Shown: piece by piece, positions 15,986 through 24,902 of the stretch
Position numbering within the stretch: position 1 is the stretch's first letter
Layout: each line of letters starts with the position of its first letter
Source of the DNA: Polyangiaceae bacterium
GTDB lineage: Bacteria; Myxococcota_A; Polyangia; Polyangiales; Polyangiaceae
Length of the DNA stretch: 64,000 bases
Direction: 5' to 3'
NCBI GenBank assembly: GCA_041389725.1
Contig: JAWKRG010000010.1
Location: forward strand, 124,001 to 188,000
The notes under the pieces: generated by a model
Database searches by the model: none
Seen by the model: the letters and a program-made list of their open reading frames with translations, nothing else
Told to the model about the DNA's origin: nothing
Program-made: the position numbers and the translations under genes

Positions 15986-18085
15986 TCAGTCCTCGGGCAG
16001 CTGTTCGAGCGCCGTGTAGGCTTGGTTGCGAAGCGTCGTGATTTCCGTCGCCAGGGCTGCGATGCGCGCGCGCTTGCGCCGAATGGCATCTTCCGTGTCG
16101 AGCAGGCGCTTCGCCAAATCCGACTCCGCCTTTGCTGAAACGACGCGAATGTGCTCCCGGAGTCGGCGGGTGTCGGCGATCAGGGCCTTGAGTTCGCCAC
16201 GGCGCTTGGCGAGGGCGGCAGCGCGGACCTCGGCCTGCTGCACTCGCTCCCCGGCCGTCTTCAGCGCCTTGCGTTGCGCCGAGGGCATTGCCGAGCTCTG
16301 GGCCATTTCTGCGAATTGCCGTGACGTCAGCTCTCGGGCGAGCACACTACGGCTCAGACCTTCCTCGATCTTCAGGGTGTACTCGCGCTTGGTCCGCGCT
16401 GGCAGCTCGAACACCGCGTGCACGCGGCCGCGCGCACTATCGAAGTCGATCTGACTGGCGCCGCTGACCTTGGCGTTTTTCACCACGCGCAATCCAACGT
16501 AGACCGAACGCGCACTGCCGCTGCGGTTCTCGAGTTCCAAGCGCTCCGTGCGTCGCCGCAGGAAGTGCACCCAGAGGCGACGCTTGTGCTGCCCGACGTA
16601 GCGAGTCTCGTCGGACGGGTCGGAAGAACCCAGCTCGGTCGCACTGACATCCAGCTCGTTGCCGAAGGTGAGAAACTGCACTTCCTTTGGCTTCATGCGA
16701 TCCAGCAAGGTCTCGCCGGCCAGCCCGCCGCCCGCAAACACGGCCAGCCCACCGCCGGGCAGAGTCTGCCCGGTCTCGTTTCGCAATCGCACTGCGCTGC
16801 GAGCAGCGTCGCCAGGCCAAGGGAAGAGCGCGATGCGTTTGGCGGAGATTTGGCTCTGCACGAAGGGCAACAGGGCGGAACTGTGCGCGCCGAGATCGAC
16901 GGGCTTCGCCAGGGTGTAGGTGAACTGAGCGCCCGACTCCACGCCTTCTTGGGTGGCCGTTCCAGCCAGGTTCCCGACGCTCAGAACCGAACTTTCGCTG
17001 GCGCCGTCCCCACCTCCAGCGCCGTGACCCACGGTGCCGACGGTGCCCAAGCCAATGCCTTCGCCGCGGCCTCCGCCTCCTTCGCCCACTCCGCTGACGC
17101 CGAGGCCACCAGCGCCGTAACTCTCCCCGTCGTTGTCGTCCCACTGGTCGTCGGTCGGTCCATCGAGTGCCTGTGGCACCGTGGACAGCTGCTGCTTGGG
17201 CACGACCAAGGCGCGACGCACGTAGCGGGCCGCCGCCAAGGGATAGAGAAAGGAATCCGGCCGGCCGTTGACCAACTCCACGCGGACCTTCTTCCAAGCC
17301 TCGGCGCCATCGTTGTGAATCAGCGCCCAACCTTGCAGGGTTGCCTTGTCGGGTCCCAGAACCAGGCGGTAGCTAGGGCGCCACACGGGTGCCTCGGCGA
17401 TGTAGCCGAGGCTGACGGGACCTGTACCGGAGGTGATGACACTGACGTCTTTGTGGCCGCTGGCGGATCCGAGCGCTGTGCCCGCCGCGCGCAGCTTGGC
17501 GACTCGTTCGGCGGAGAGGGGCTTGATCGAATCGATGTCCTGCAGTGCAAAGCGCTGCAGTTCTCCGCTGGGTTGCAGTACCACCACGCTTGAAGCCTTT
17601 TCACAGTGCGTCTTGCCGTCGGCGACGGTTCTGCACCGCGCCATTTCCGAGTGCGCCGCGGGCACCATGGCCATGAGCTTGCCCTTCACGGCCTGCTTGG
17701 CGGTCCGCACTTCGACATCTGCGCCGACGAGGCTTCCGACGAGGGTTTGCAGATCCAGGGCCCCCGGCGCTGTGTCCTTCAGCCCCGCCAAGGAGCGAGA
17801 CAGTTGTGAACTGACGCGGGCTGGAAACTGAATCGCCTCCACGCCGGTCTTGCCCGAAGCCGAGAGCACCACCAGGGACTTGAGGGCGTCGTCCAGGTGT
17901 CCTTCGGGCACCGGCAAACGCGTGCGGCCGTTGACCACGCCGCTGCGCTCGAAATACGCGACTCCAACTTCATACATGCGGATGCGCTGCAGAGGGAGGG
18001 GCGGCTGCGAAGGTTGCGCGAGGGCGGACGCAGCCACCCCGCCCAGCAGCAGCGCGGCCGCTGCGCCTGGGGTTTTCCGTGTCAC
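15986..18085 (-). CDS. Secreted DUF4139-domain protein with Gly-rich insertion
   Basis: A protein of 699 residues from the GTG at 18085, chosen so that VTRKTPGAAAALLLGGVAASALA forms the signal peptide; the frame also has a GTG at 18103. The central part resembles DUF4139 proteins (WRPSYRLVL, WALIHNDGAEAWKKVRVELV, LPFVQSQISAKRIALF, ELENRSG, SDETRYVG). A low-complexity Gly insertion (GAGGLGVSGVGEGGGG, then GIGLGTVGTVGHGAGGG) sits near residues 320-360. The last 120 residues are a coiled coil. It is an envelope or periplasmic protein of unknown biochemical role. It is convergent with the regulator gene at 14408. Confidence 0.75.
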   Translation of the reverse strand: MTRKTPGAAAALLLGGVAASALAQPSQPPLPLQRIRMYEVGVAYFERSGVVNGRTRLPVPEGHLDDALKSLVVLSASGKTGVEAIQFPARVSSQLSRSLAGLKDTAPGALDLQTLVGSLVGADVEVRTAKQAVKGKLMAMVPAAHSEMARCRTVADGKTHCEKASSVVVLQPSGELQRFALQDIDSIKPLSAERVAKLRAAGTALGSASGHKDVSVITSGTGPVSLGYIAEAPVWRPSYRLVLGPDKATLQGWALIHNDGAEAWKKVRVELVNGRPDSFLYPLAAARYVRRALVVPKQQLSTVPQALDGPTDDQWDDNDGESYGAGGLGVSGVGEGGGGRGEGIGLGTVGTVGHGAGGGDGASESSVLSVGNLAGTATQEGVESGAQFTYTLAKPVDLGAHSSALLPFVQSQISAKRIALFPWPGDAARSAVRLRNETGQTLPGGGLAVFAGGGLAGETLLDRMKPKEVQFLTFGNELDVSATELGSSDPSDETRYVGQHKRRLWVHFLRRRTERLELENRSGSARSVYVGLRVVKNAKVSGASQIDFDSARGRVHAVFELPARTKREYTLKIEEGLSRSVLARELTSRQFAEMAQSSAMPSAQRKALKTAGERVQQAEVRAAALAKRRGELKALIADTRRLREHIRVVSAKAESDLAKRLLDTEDAIRRKRARIAALATEITTLRNQAYTALEQLPED

Positions 18086-18157
18086 GCCATGCCCAGACAG
18101 CACCCGCTCGCATTAGTTCCCGCGATACTTGGCTCGCCCGTGCTACTGTTTTCTTCG

Positions 18158-18832
18158 ATGCCGAAGCGCTCATGGGCTGGGTTGTGCGCACTGCTGGTCG
18201 CGTGCGGCAGCTCGGCGGGCGGTGAAGGGACCAGCGCGGCGGCCGGTGGGCACGGCCAAGGCACGGGCGGAGCCGTCGCCATCGACGCGAGCGGTGGCGG
18301 TGCTGCCGGCGGTGACGCCGCAGCGGGCCTCGGCTATCCGCCAGGCCCCTACGGCAACCAAGTGGGCGACGTGCTGCCCAATATCGCCCTGCTCGGCTAC
18401 TTGCGCCAGGAGACCACCGGCCTTGCCAGCGCGGCGACGTTGCAGGATGCGGACTTGGCCGCTGTGCGTGCTGCGTCGAACAAGCAGTTCGCGATGATCC
18501 ACATTTCTGGCTTCACGTGAACGGCGTGCAAGGCAGCGGCCCGGGATTTGGCCCTGAAGTACCCGACCTACGCGGACAGATTCACCTTCGTCGAGCTACT
18601 TGCGGAAGGCAGTAGCCATTCGGTGCAGGCCGAGGCAGTTCACCTAGGTCCCTGGATCCAAGCGGCAGAAACCAGCTACACCACGCTGATCGATCCTCCC
18701 GGCGTCGGCATGCGCATCGTCGAGCAGCTTGCACCACGCGAGACCACCTTCGTCGTGGAGCTTTCGACGATGAAAGTGCTTCAGCGGATCTACGGTTTGG
18801 CTGGGGTCTATCCTGCTCTCGACGCGCTGTGA
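18158..18832 (+). CDS. Candidate selenoprotein: thioredoxin-like lipoprotein with UxxC motif (in-frame TGA at 18518-18520)
   Basis: One frame runs from ATG 18158 to the stop at 18832 (224 residues) interrupted by a single TGA at codon 121. Upstream is a lipoprotein signal (LCALLVAC), a Gly/Ala linker, the segment YPPGPYGNQVGDVLPNIAL and a strand KQFAMIHISGFT. Downstream the frame continues TACKAAARDLALKYP and keeps a thioredoxin-like pattern (FTFVELLAEGS, TTFVVELSTMKVLQRIYG). The TGA thus replaces the first Cys of a CxxC (UTAC). A hairpin at 18534-18556 matches bacterial SECIS geometry. If TGA is read as Sec, this is a periplasmic redox protein. The alternative is a pseudogene with one nonsense mutation; the intact downstream frame argues against old decay. 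Confidence 0.72.
18534..18556 (+). promoter_or_regulatory. Putative bacterial SECIS element
   Basis: Directly after the in-frame TGA, CAG (18534-18536) plus GGCC (18538-18541) pair with GGCC (18550-18553) plus CTG (18554-18556), with one bulged C at 18537, around an eight-base apical loop CGGGATTT (18542-18549). The loop begins 22 bases after the TGA and its second base is G. As I recall the published bSECIS consensus, the loop should lie 16-37 bases downstream with a G among its first two bases. Binding by SelB is an inference. Confidence 0.6.
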
Positions 18833-18928
18833 TCGGATTTCGCCCGGCGAAGTCCTGCCTTGGGCTCCCCGAGCCGCCGCTTTCAGTTGCGCCCGACGCG
18901 GTGGCTTGCTCGAATCCCGGCGCAGCCC

Positions 18929-19651
18929 ATGAAACAGCTCCTTGCCAAGGCCCAGACGCCCGAACTCGAGTGTTTTGCACGTCGTTTTCTCACCAAGTAC
19001 ATGGCGCAGGGCTTCCAGAGCCTGAGCAAGCGCGACGTGGAATTGCTTCTGTTCTACGAGCTGGAGCTGTCGGATTTGGTCAGCGCTGCTGCCAGCAACC
19101 ACGACGTGGCAAAGCGCCTACGCCTGACTGCGAAGAAGGTCGCGACGCTCCGGCGCGACGCTTGGGCACGTTGGGCCGAGGACAACGAGATTCAGGATCA
19201 CTTGCGTGCGACACTACGCGGTCTCTTCACGCCCGACGCTTTGGCCACTGTGCTGACGGAGAACAAGCGCGCGTGGCGCAGCGACGGCCTGGTGCCATTG
19301 CTCTTGGAGCATCCCAGTGACCGCGCCGAGGTGGAGCAGTTCCTGAAGCGACGCCACAGCATTCCCCACTACGCGCGCAATCGCGAAGTGCTCCTCGTGC
19401 CCTACAAGTTGCTGATCGAACTCTCGGCCAGTCTGGGAACACCGGTGGAAAAGAAGCAGCTCACTCAAATCCGAGCGGCATTCCTCAAGGACGCAGATCT
19501 CAAAGGCCTTTTGACCCGCGACTTGCGCGAGCTTTCCTGGCGGGAAGCACGTCAGGTGCTCAACAACACGGTGGCCGAGATGCTGCACAAGACCAGCGTG
19601 GACGCGGCCTCGCGTGGGTTGGGTGCCGTCCTGGGCGGCGTCTTGGGCTAG
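18929..19651 (+). CDS. Hypothetical protein with probable helix-turn-helix segment
   Basis: A protein of 240 residues starting at ATG 18929. The N-terminal part (CFARRFLTKYMAQGF, LSKRDVELLLFYELE) leads into a helical segment around residues 45-75 (AKRLRLTAKKVATLRRDAW) that reads like a DNA-binding helix-turn-helix with a basic recognition helix. The remainder is mixed alpha/beta and ends in a Gly-rich hydrophobic tail. I do not recognise the family. It follows the candidate selenoprotein by 96 bases on the same strand; no link between them is shown. Confidence 0.6.
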   Translation: MKQLLAKAQTPELECFARRFLTKYMAQGFQSLSKRDVELLLFYELELSDLVSAAASNHDVAKRLRLTAKKVATLRRDAWARWAEDNEIQDHLRATLRGLFTPDALATVLTENKRAWRSDGLVPLLLEHPSDRAEVEQFLKRRHSIPHYARNREVLLVPYKLLIELSASLGTPVEKKQLTQIRAAFLKDADLKGLLTRDLRELSWREARQVLNNTVAEMLHKTSVDAASRGLGAVLGGVLG

Positions 19652-19724
19652 CCAGCTCGTGTCGACCTTGCTTTGATCCACCCACTGCCAGTCGCGGGAG
19701 GTCCCGGCTCTGGACGCAGCCGGT

Positions 19725-21482
19725 TCAAGCTTTTCGGGGATGTAAAGGCGACGCGGGGGGCAGAGGGAGGGGTCTGCCGGTCAGCTCGGCGAGGACTTCC
19801 GCGGGCAGGGGAAACCAGCGCAGTGCCTCGAAATCCGCACTGAGCGGTGGGTCTTCCACTTGAAGGCTGTCGGCGTGTGCCACCGTGTCGGCGAAGACGC
19901 GTTCCGCCTGTGCCAGATGCTCGGCCAGGACCCACTCGGGCTCGGTGGCGTGTCGCGAGCGATACTCCAGCTTGCCGTTGCGATAGCTCAGATCCGAGAG
20001 CCGCACGGTGGGTGTTGCCCGTCCGCTACGGTGGCGCCACTTCCCGCTTTGACGATCGAAGGCGTAGAGAGGCAGCAGCTTGTAACCGTGGGTAGCAACC
20101 AGGTCGACGGCGCGGACGACGAAGTCGAACACCGCTTCGGAGATGAAGTAGTTGAAATTGACGCGCACCCACCCCGGCTTGATGCCCTCGCAGCCGACCA
20201 CGATCTCGCGCTCGAACTCCTTGCTGGTCTGGAGGTCGATGCCGAGCAAGCGGTGCCCGTAGGGACCGGCGCAAGAGCAGCCAGAGCGCGCCTGGATGCC
20301 GAACAAGTCGTTCAGCAGCGCCGCCACGAAGTCGTGATGGAGGTAGCCGCCTTCGTGTCGCACTACGAAGGACACGATGGACAAGCGCCAGAGCTTCTTG
20401 TTGCCCAGCACCTGAATGTTGTCATTGGCATCCCAGCGGGAAATCGCGCGCACGATGAAGTCGCGTTCGCGCTTCTTGATCGCGTCGATGCCCACCGCTT
20501 CCTTGAGCTGGAAGACCAGCCCCGCGCGAATGGCGCCGACGATGTCGGGAGTGCCACCCTCCTCGCGGACCTCGGGATTCTCGAGGTAGCGATGCGCCTT
20601 GTTGTTCACGTAGGCAACGGTGCCGCCGCCCACGACGGTCGGGACGCGGTTGCGGAAGAGCTTGCGCTTTGCGACCAGGAGCCCTGGCGTTCCCGGCCCA
20701 CCGATCATCTTGTGGGGAGAGACGAAGATCGCATCCTTGTAGATCAGATGACCGTCGGGCGCGTCGTCCGCCATGTTCATCTCGATCTTCACGTAGGGGC
20801 CGGCGGCCGCGAAGTCCCAGAACGAAAGCGCGCCGTGGCTGTGCAGCAGAGCGGCGATGTTTCGCGTGTCCGAGCCAATGCCGGTGACGTTCGAGGCGGC
20901 GGAGAAGCTGCCGATCTTCAGGGGTCGATCGCCATGACGCCTCAGTTCGGCCTCCAGCATGGCCAGGTCGATACGTCCGTCGGCGTCCTCGTCGATGGTG
21001 ACGACGTCACAGATCGATTCCCGCCAGGGCAGCTCGTTGGAGTGGTGCTCGTAGGGGCCGATGAAGACGACGGGCCGCTCTTCTGCGGGTATCCGCTCGC
21101 TCAGCAGGTAGCGGTCGTCCAAATCCTTGGGCAGCCGCAGGTTCAACACGTCGATCAACTTGTGGATCGCGCCCGTGGCGCCGGAGCCACAGAAGATGAC
21201 CACGTCACGTTCGTCGGCGCCGACCGCTCGCCGAATGATCTCCCGCGCGTCCTCTCGAAAGCGGGACGTCTGCAGGCCGGTGATCGATGACTCGGTGTGG
21301 GTGTTCGCGTAGCGCGGCAGGACTTCCGTGCGGATGAAGTCCTCGATGAACGTCAGCGCGCGTCCGCTCGCCGTGTAGTCGGCGTAGGTGACTCTCCGCG
21401 GCCCGAAGGGGCCATCGAGCACTTGGTCGTCGCCGATGATCGAGTCTCGAATGGTTTCGATGAGGTGCGAGCTGTCCGTCAC
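19725..21482 (-). CDS. Class V aminotransferase-fold PLP enzyme (cysteine desulfurase/selenocysteine lyase-like)
   Basis: A protein of 585 residues, longer than the usual 400-residue SufS/IscS. The fold-type I landmarks are present: GSGATGAIHKLI, EHHSNELPWR (SufS-like), DFAAAGPYV, the PLP lysine in SPHKMIGGPGTPG (about Lys257), and a mobile-loop cysteine in RSGCSCAGPYGHRLLG (about Cys400). The C-terminal extension of about 120 residues has no recognisable motif. It likely removes sulfur or selenium from (seleno)cysteine. The start is GTG at 21482, overlapping the stop of the upstream small gene by four bases (GTGA), so the two are translationally coupled. Confidence 0.85.
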   Translation of the reverse strand: MTDSSHLIETIRDSIIGDDQVLDGPFGPRRVTYADYTASGRALTFIEDFIRTEVLPRYANTHTESSITGLQTSRFREDAREIIRRAVGADERDVVIFCGSGATGAIHKLIDVLNLRLPKDLDDRYLLSERIPAEERPVVFIGPYEHHSNELPWRESICDVVTIDEDADGRIDLAMLEAELRRHGDRPLKIGSFSAASNVTGIGSDTRNIAALLHSHGALSFWDFAAAGPYVKIEMNMADDAPDGHLIYKDAIFVSPHKMIGGPGTPGLLVAKRKLFRNRVPTVVGGGTVAYVNNKAHRYLENPEVREEGGTPDIVGAIRAGLVFQLKEAVGIDAIKKRERDFIVRAISRWDANDNIQVLGNKKLWRLSIVSFVVRHEGGYLHHDFVAALLNDLFGIQARSGCSCAGPYGHRLLGIDLQTSKEFEREIVVGCEGIKPGWVRVNFNYFISEAVFDFVVRAVDLVATHGYKLLPLYAFDRQSGKWRHRSGRATPTVRLSDLSYRNGKLEYRSRHATEPEWVLAEHLAQAERVFADTVAHADSLQVEDPPLSADFEALRWFPLPAEVLAELTGRPLPLPPASPLHPRKA

Positions 21483-21835
21483 GTTCCGTCCGCTTGCAGG
21501 CGTTGCTTGGCGACCACGCGGCCGCCCGCGTGGGAGATCTGGCAGTTCGGCAGCGCACGGAACGCCTGGGGGGTGAACACCAGTCGCGCGTCGTGGTCTG
21601 CGTCGGCGGGAAGGGAGCGAGCTTGCAGTCCAAGGCGCCGGCCCGCGCGCTCGACATCGGCGACCGCATCCCCTATCGCGGTGGCGTCACACAGCTTCGC
21701 CGTCGAGCGGTCGGCCTTTGCGACGCGGCCGCGCAAGTAGGCAACGAGCCCGCCGCCCCCGAGCAGGGGCAGCGCCGCGCACGCCACCAAAGAGCCGACG
21801 AGGCGCTTGGCGCGCCCCACTCTCACGAGTGTCAC
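21479..21835 (-). CDS. Small membrane-anchored protein coupled to the class V enzyme
   Basis: A protein of 118 residues with one N-terminal hydrophobic helix (LVGSLVACAALPLLGGGGLVAYL) followed by a small soluble domain containing one region with Cys (KLCDATAIGDAV) and another (LPNCQISHAG). The stop codon overlaps the GTG of the downstream aminotransferase-fold gene, so the two form an operon. I do not recognise the family. Its likely position is anchored to the inner membrane with the domain outside. The start is a GTG; a second GTG four codons further in is possible. Confidence 0.55.
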   Translation of the reverse strand: MTLVRVGRAKRLVGSLVACAALPLLGGGGLVAYLRGRVAKADRSTAKLCDATAIGDAVADVERAGRRLGLQARSLPADADHDARLVFTPQAFRALPNCQISHAGGRVVAKQRLQADGT

Positions 21836-21924
21836 CGGGCGAATCTAGCACCTCTGCGTCGAAGCTCGCTCGCCAGGGCCGGCGCGGAGTGAAATTTGGC
21901 TGCGGTCGTGGCAGCGTGGCGCGC

Positions 21925-22854
21925 ATGACCCTCGGTCCGTGGTCCATCCTGTCCCTCACCGACCGCGAGGCAGTGGACGTCGAGGACCCCGGGCAACATT
22001 TCCGCGCGGTGGTGGCTCGCGGTGCCGCGCGCCCCGAGGCGTTGGCCGCACTGGGCGGCTATTGGGCCGATCGCGCCGCCCATGCCTTCGTATGCGGCTA
22101 TGGCGCGGCGCTTCAGCGTCTGCACGCTACGGAGCCGGTCGTGTTGACCGCCTTGGCCGCCACCGAGGCCAAGGGCGTCCATCCACGCGCGATGGAGACG
22201 AAGCTACGGCGGCAGGGCGCCGAGCTGCGGCTATCGGGCTGCAAGAGCTTCGTCAGCCTGGCTGGGCACGCGGAATGGCTGTGGGTCCTCGCCGATGAGG
22301 CGCCAGCGACTGCCGAGCGAAAGCAGCTTCGCTTGGTTCGCGTCTCGCCACGGGCAAGCGGAGTCGCCCTCGCGAGATTGCCCGACCTGCCCTTCGTTCC
22401 AGAGGTGGCGCACTACCAGGTGACGTTGGATGACGTGCCCGTCGCGTCTGGCGACGTGCTCCCCGGCGATGGCTGGTCCGACTACGTTCGGCCGTTTCGC
22501 ACCCTCGAAGACACCTTCGTGATGCTTGCAGTCTTGGGCTACCTCGTGCGTGTCACGGAGGGACACGGGCCGGAGACCTCGCAGCGGGCGCAGCTGCTCA
22601 CGAACATGGCTGCGCTCTTGCACGTGGCGTCACTGTCGCCGGCGGACGCCGCGACTCACCTACTGTTGGCGGAGGTGCTTCAGGCCGCAGGAGAGGCGGT
22701 CCGCGCTGTCGTCGGCGTCTGGCCCGAAAGCGCAGAGCGCCAGCGTTTCCTTCGTGATTTACCGCTGCTGCAAGTAGCGGAACGGGCGCGTGAAGCGCGA
22801 CTTGCCCGCGCGCGCGAGGCGCTTTATGTGGCGCGGCCTGCGCAAGGCGACTAG
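21925..22854 (+). CDS. Degenerate acyl-CoA dehydrogenase-like protein
   Basis: A protein of 309 residues from ATG 21925. The central part follows the acyl-CoA dehydrogenase beta domain (VLTALAATEAKGVHPRAMET, RLSGCKSFVSLAGHAEWLWVLA, VTLDDVPVASGDVLPGDGW), followed by a helical region. The typical N-terminal helical domain is shortened and I cannot find the catalytic Glu or the C-terminal flavin-contact motif, so dehydrogenase activity is doubtful. It may bind flavin or acyl-CoA without catalysis. A small PHA-system gene follows after 44 bases. Confidence 0.65.
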   Translation: MTLGPWSILSLTDREAVDVEDPGQHFRAVVARGAARPEALAALGGYWADRAAHAFVCGYGAALQRLHATEPVVLTALAATEAKGVHPRAMETKLRRQGAELRLSGCKSFVSLAGHAEWLWVLADEAPATAERKQLRLVRVSPRASGVALARLPDLPFVPEVAHYQVTLDDVPVASGDVLPGDGWSDYVRPFRTLEDTFVMLAVLGYLVRVTEGHGPETSQRAQLLTNMAALLHVASLSPADAATHLLLAEVLQAAGEAVRAVVGVWPESAERQRFLRDLPLLQVAERAREARLARAREALYVARPAQGD

Positions 22855-22898
22855 AAGAAGGGCCCGGCCCACGGGCCGCAACATCGAAGGGAAGACGG

Positions 22899-23210
22899 AT
22901 GAAGCACTCGGTTCACCATGGTCTCGGCAAGGCGAAGGCCAAGGAAGTCGCGATAAAGGCGTTCGACAGCTACAAGGAGCGCTTTGCGAAGTACGAGCCG
23001 CGCGCGACATGGGTATCGGACGAACGCGCCGACATCTCCTTCAGGGCGAAGGGTATCTCGCTGAGCGGTAGCCTCGAAGTGAGGGAGAGTGCGATCGACA
23101 TGGACCTCGAAGTGCCGTTCATTCTCAAGCCCTTCAAGAACAAGGCGCTGAGCGTGATTGAGGACGAGATCAAGCATTGGATCGGCAAGGCGAGCGCGGG
23201 CGAGCTCTAG
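22899..23210 (+). CDS. Polyhydroxyalkanoic acid system family protein
   Basis: A protein of 103 residues. It matches my recollection of the small PHA-granule-region family: KHSVHHGLGKAKAKEVA, RFAKYEPRATWVSDERADI, GISLSGSLEV and VPFILKPFKNKALSVIEDEI. The family is found near polyhydroxyalkanoate genes, but its biochemical role is not established. A short GC hairpin (22863-22879, GGCCCG/CGGGCC) lies in the 44-base gap before it. The purine-rich GAAGGGAAG upstream of the ATG supports the start. Confidence 0.75.
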   Translation: MKHSVHHGLGKAKAKEVAIKAFDSYKERFAKYEPRATWVSDERADISFRAKGISLSGSLEVRESAIDMDLEVPFILKPFKNKALSVIEDEIKHWIGKASAGEL

Positions 23211-23237
23211 CCGCGCGTTCACGCCGAACGGGGGAGT

Positions 23238-24902
23238 TCAGCTCTCGAACAAGTCGAGGTGCGCTGCCGGCTTGTCGCAGCGGGCGGCCCCGATGCGTTC
23301 CAGGTGAGCCAGGACTTGAAGGACGCAGGCCTCGTCGTAGGCATCTCCGAGGATCTGCAGTCCCACGGGGAGTCCAGCGCTCGTTCCCACGGGTGCGGTG
23401 CCCGCGGGACATCCCGTCAGATTCCCGAGGAAGGCAAAGCGACAAGCGCCGTCGAGGGCGGGTGGGTCGACGAACCCTTCGAGTTCCTCGGCTTCGTTGA
23501 TGGTCGGCGGCACGATTGCGGTCGTGGGCAAGGCGACTACGTCCACGTGCTTGAGTGCGTCGCGCACCTGCAGCCGCAGCGTGGTTCGCAGCCGCTGCGC
23601 GTCCAAGTAGTCGTCGGGGCGAAACGTGTCGAGATTCGCCAGGAGCATCTGCAGGTCGAGGCCGAGTTCATCCATGCCGCCCTGTCGCACGCTCAGCAGC
23701 GCGGAGTGAGTTTCGAGCCCAATGGTGAGATAGCCCATGGCCGCCGCGGAGCTCGCGAGCGGCACGGATATCGGAACGAGGGTCGCCCCCTCGCGCTCGA
23801 GCGCGTCGAGGGCCTCGCGCGCTGGGCGAGCGATATCGGCCTCGCAAGCTGCCCACTCGCTCTCGATCACGCCGATGCGTAGCCCCTGAACGCCGCGTCC
23901 GAGCGCCTCGGTGAAGGCTCCTGCAGGAACGACGGGCTGTTGACTGTCAGGATCGCCATCGTCGTAGCCCGCAGTGGCTTCCAGGAACACGGCCAGGTCG
24001 TGGCTCGAGGCGCCCAGAGGACCGAGGTGGACCACGGTGCTGCCACCATCCAGGCCATGCCCGGTGGTGGGCACGCGGCCAAAGGTCGGTTTCAGTCCGA
24101 AGACGCCGTTGAAGCACGCGGGAATGCGAATGGATCCGCCGCCGTCGGCGCCGAGGGCGAGGGGAACGACGCCCGTCGCCACGGCCACGCCGCTACCACT
24201 CGAGCTGCCGCCGGGTAGGCGGGATGGGTCGTGGGGGTTGCGCGGCATGATGCGGTGCACGTTGCCGCCCAGGGGAGACATGCCGTACTCGGTCATCGGA
24301 GTGGTGCCAATCACCACCGCGCCCGCGGCGCGCAGTCGCGCAACCGCAACGCAGTCGTCCTCCGCCAGATCCCGCGACATGTGGCGCGTACCCACCTGAC
24401 AAGGAAGGCCACGGACGCGCACCTCTTCCTTGATGGCGACGGGGATCCCGTCCAGCGGGCCGAGCGCTTCCCCGCGCGCCACGCGATCCATGGAGCGCCG
24501 CGCAGCATCCATCGCTCGGTCGTCGTCGAACTCCAAGATGGGTCCGAGGCTCGGATTGCGCGCCGCCAGGAAGCGCGCCGCTGCCAGCGAGCGCTCCACG
24601 ACTTCCTCTGCGGTGAGGGTCCCCTCACGATATGCCTTGGCGTAGCTCTGCACCGTGCGCGGCCAAGCGCTCGGCACGGTCAAGCCGAGGGATTGCGACG
24701 GTCGTTCGTGACGCGTTCGGGCCTGCAGCGGGCTTGGTCCGCGCAGCCCGCTACGAAGCTCGCGATCGAGGTTGCGGAGCGCATCGATGCCAAGTTGCTT
24801 GCGCAGCACTCTCGCCACCACATGGCGTGCCGGCGTGTGACGCACCGATGCGACTACTGCCTTGAGAACGGGCCCGGACATCCTGCCTTTGGGGAGCTCC
24901 AT
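23238..24902 (-). CDS. Amidase signature-family hydrolase
   Basis: A protein of 554 residues from ATG 24902. The amidase signature catalytic triad is visible: Lys in VAIKEEV (about 157), the cis-Ser in GADGGGSIRIP and the nucleophile region GGSSSGSG (about 231-238). N- and C-terminal flanks (RNPSLGPILEFDD, GTAPVGTSAGLPVGLQILG) agree with the family. These enzymes hydrolyse amides, including aryl amides and amidated peptides; the substrate is not predictable. Unlike GatA, no gatB or gatC lies nearby. The frame open to 25046 was not used, as the homologous region begins after 24902. Confidence 0.9.
   Translation of the reverse strand: MELPKGRMSGPVLKAVVASVRHTPARHVVARVLRKQLGIDALRNLDRELRSGLRGPSPLQARTRHERPSQSLGLTVPSAWPRTVQSYAKAYREGTLTAEEVVERSLAAARFLAARNPSLGPILEFDDDRAMDAARRSMDRVARGEALGPLDGIPVAIKEEVRVRGLPCQVGTRHMSRDLAEDDCVAVARLRAAGAVVIGTTPMTEYGMSPLGGNVHRIMPRNPHDPSRLPGGSSSGSGVAVATGVVPLALGADGGGSIRIPACFNGVFGLKPTFGRVPTTGHGLDGGSTVVHLGPLGASSHDLAVFLEATAGYDDGDPDSQQPVVPAGAFTEALGRGVQGLRIGVIESEWAACEADIARPAREALDALEREGATLVPISVPLASSAAAMGYLTIGLETHSALLSVRQGGMDELGLDLQMLLANLDTFRPDDYLDAQRLRTTLRLQVRDALKHVDVVALPTTAIVPPTINEAEELEGFVDPPALDGACRFAFLGNLTGCPAGTAPVGTSAGLPVGLQILGDAYDEACVLQVLAHLERIGAARCDKPAAHLDLFES

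Noticed and set aside
18129..18147. Sigma-54-like sequence TTGGCTCGCCCGTGCTA upstream of the candidate selenoprotein gene
   Set aside because: The GG and GC doublets are nine bases apart; the family needs ten, and the -12 element lacks TTGC.
18158..18832. Frameshift as explanation for the interrupted thioredoxin-like gene
   Set aside because: Both halves lie in the same phase with a single TGA between them, so no shift is needed.
19725..21482. Dedicated selenium-delivery role for the class V enzyme near the candidate selenoprotein
   Set aside because: The enzyme could equally be a cysteine desulfurase; it is on the opposite strand and separated by another gene, so proximity alone is not evidence.
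22861..22880. GGCCCG/CGGGCC hairpin as a terminator after the acyl-CoA dehydrogenase-like gene
   Set aside because: The stem has six pairs with no T-run and lies only 20 bases before the next gene, so termination is doubtful.
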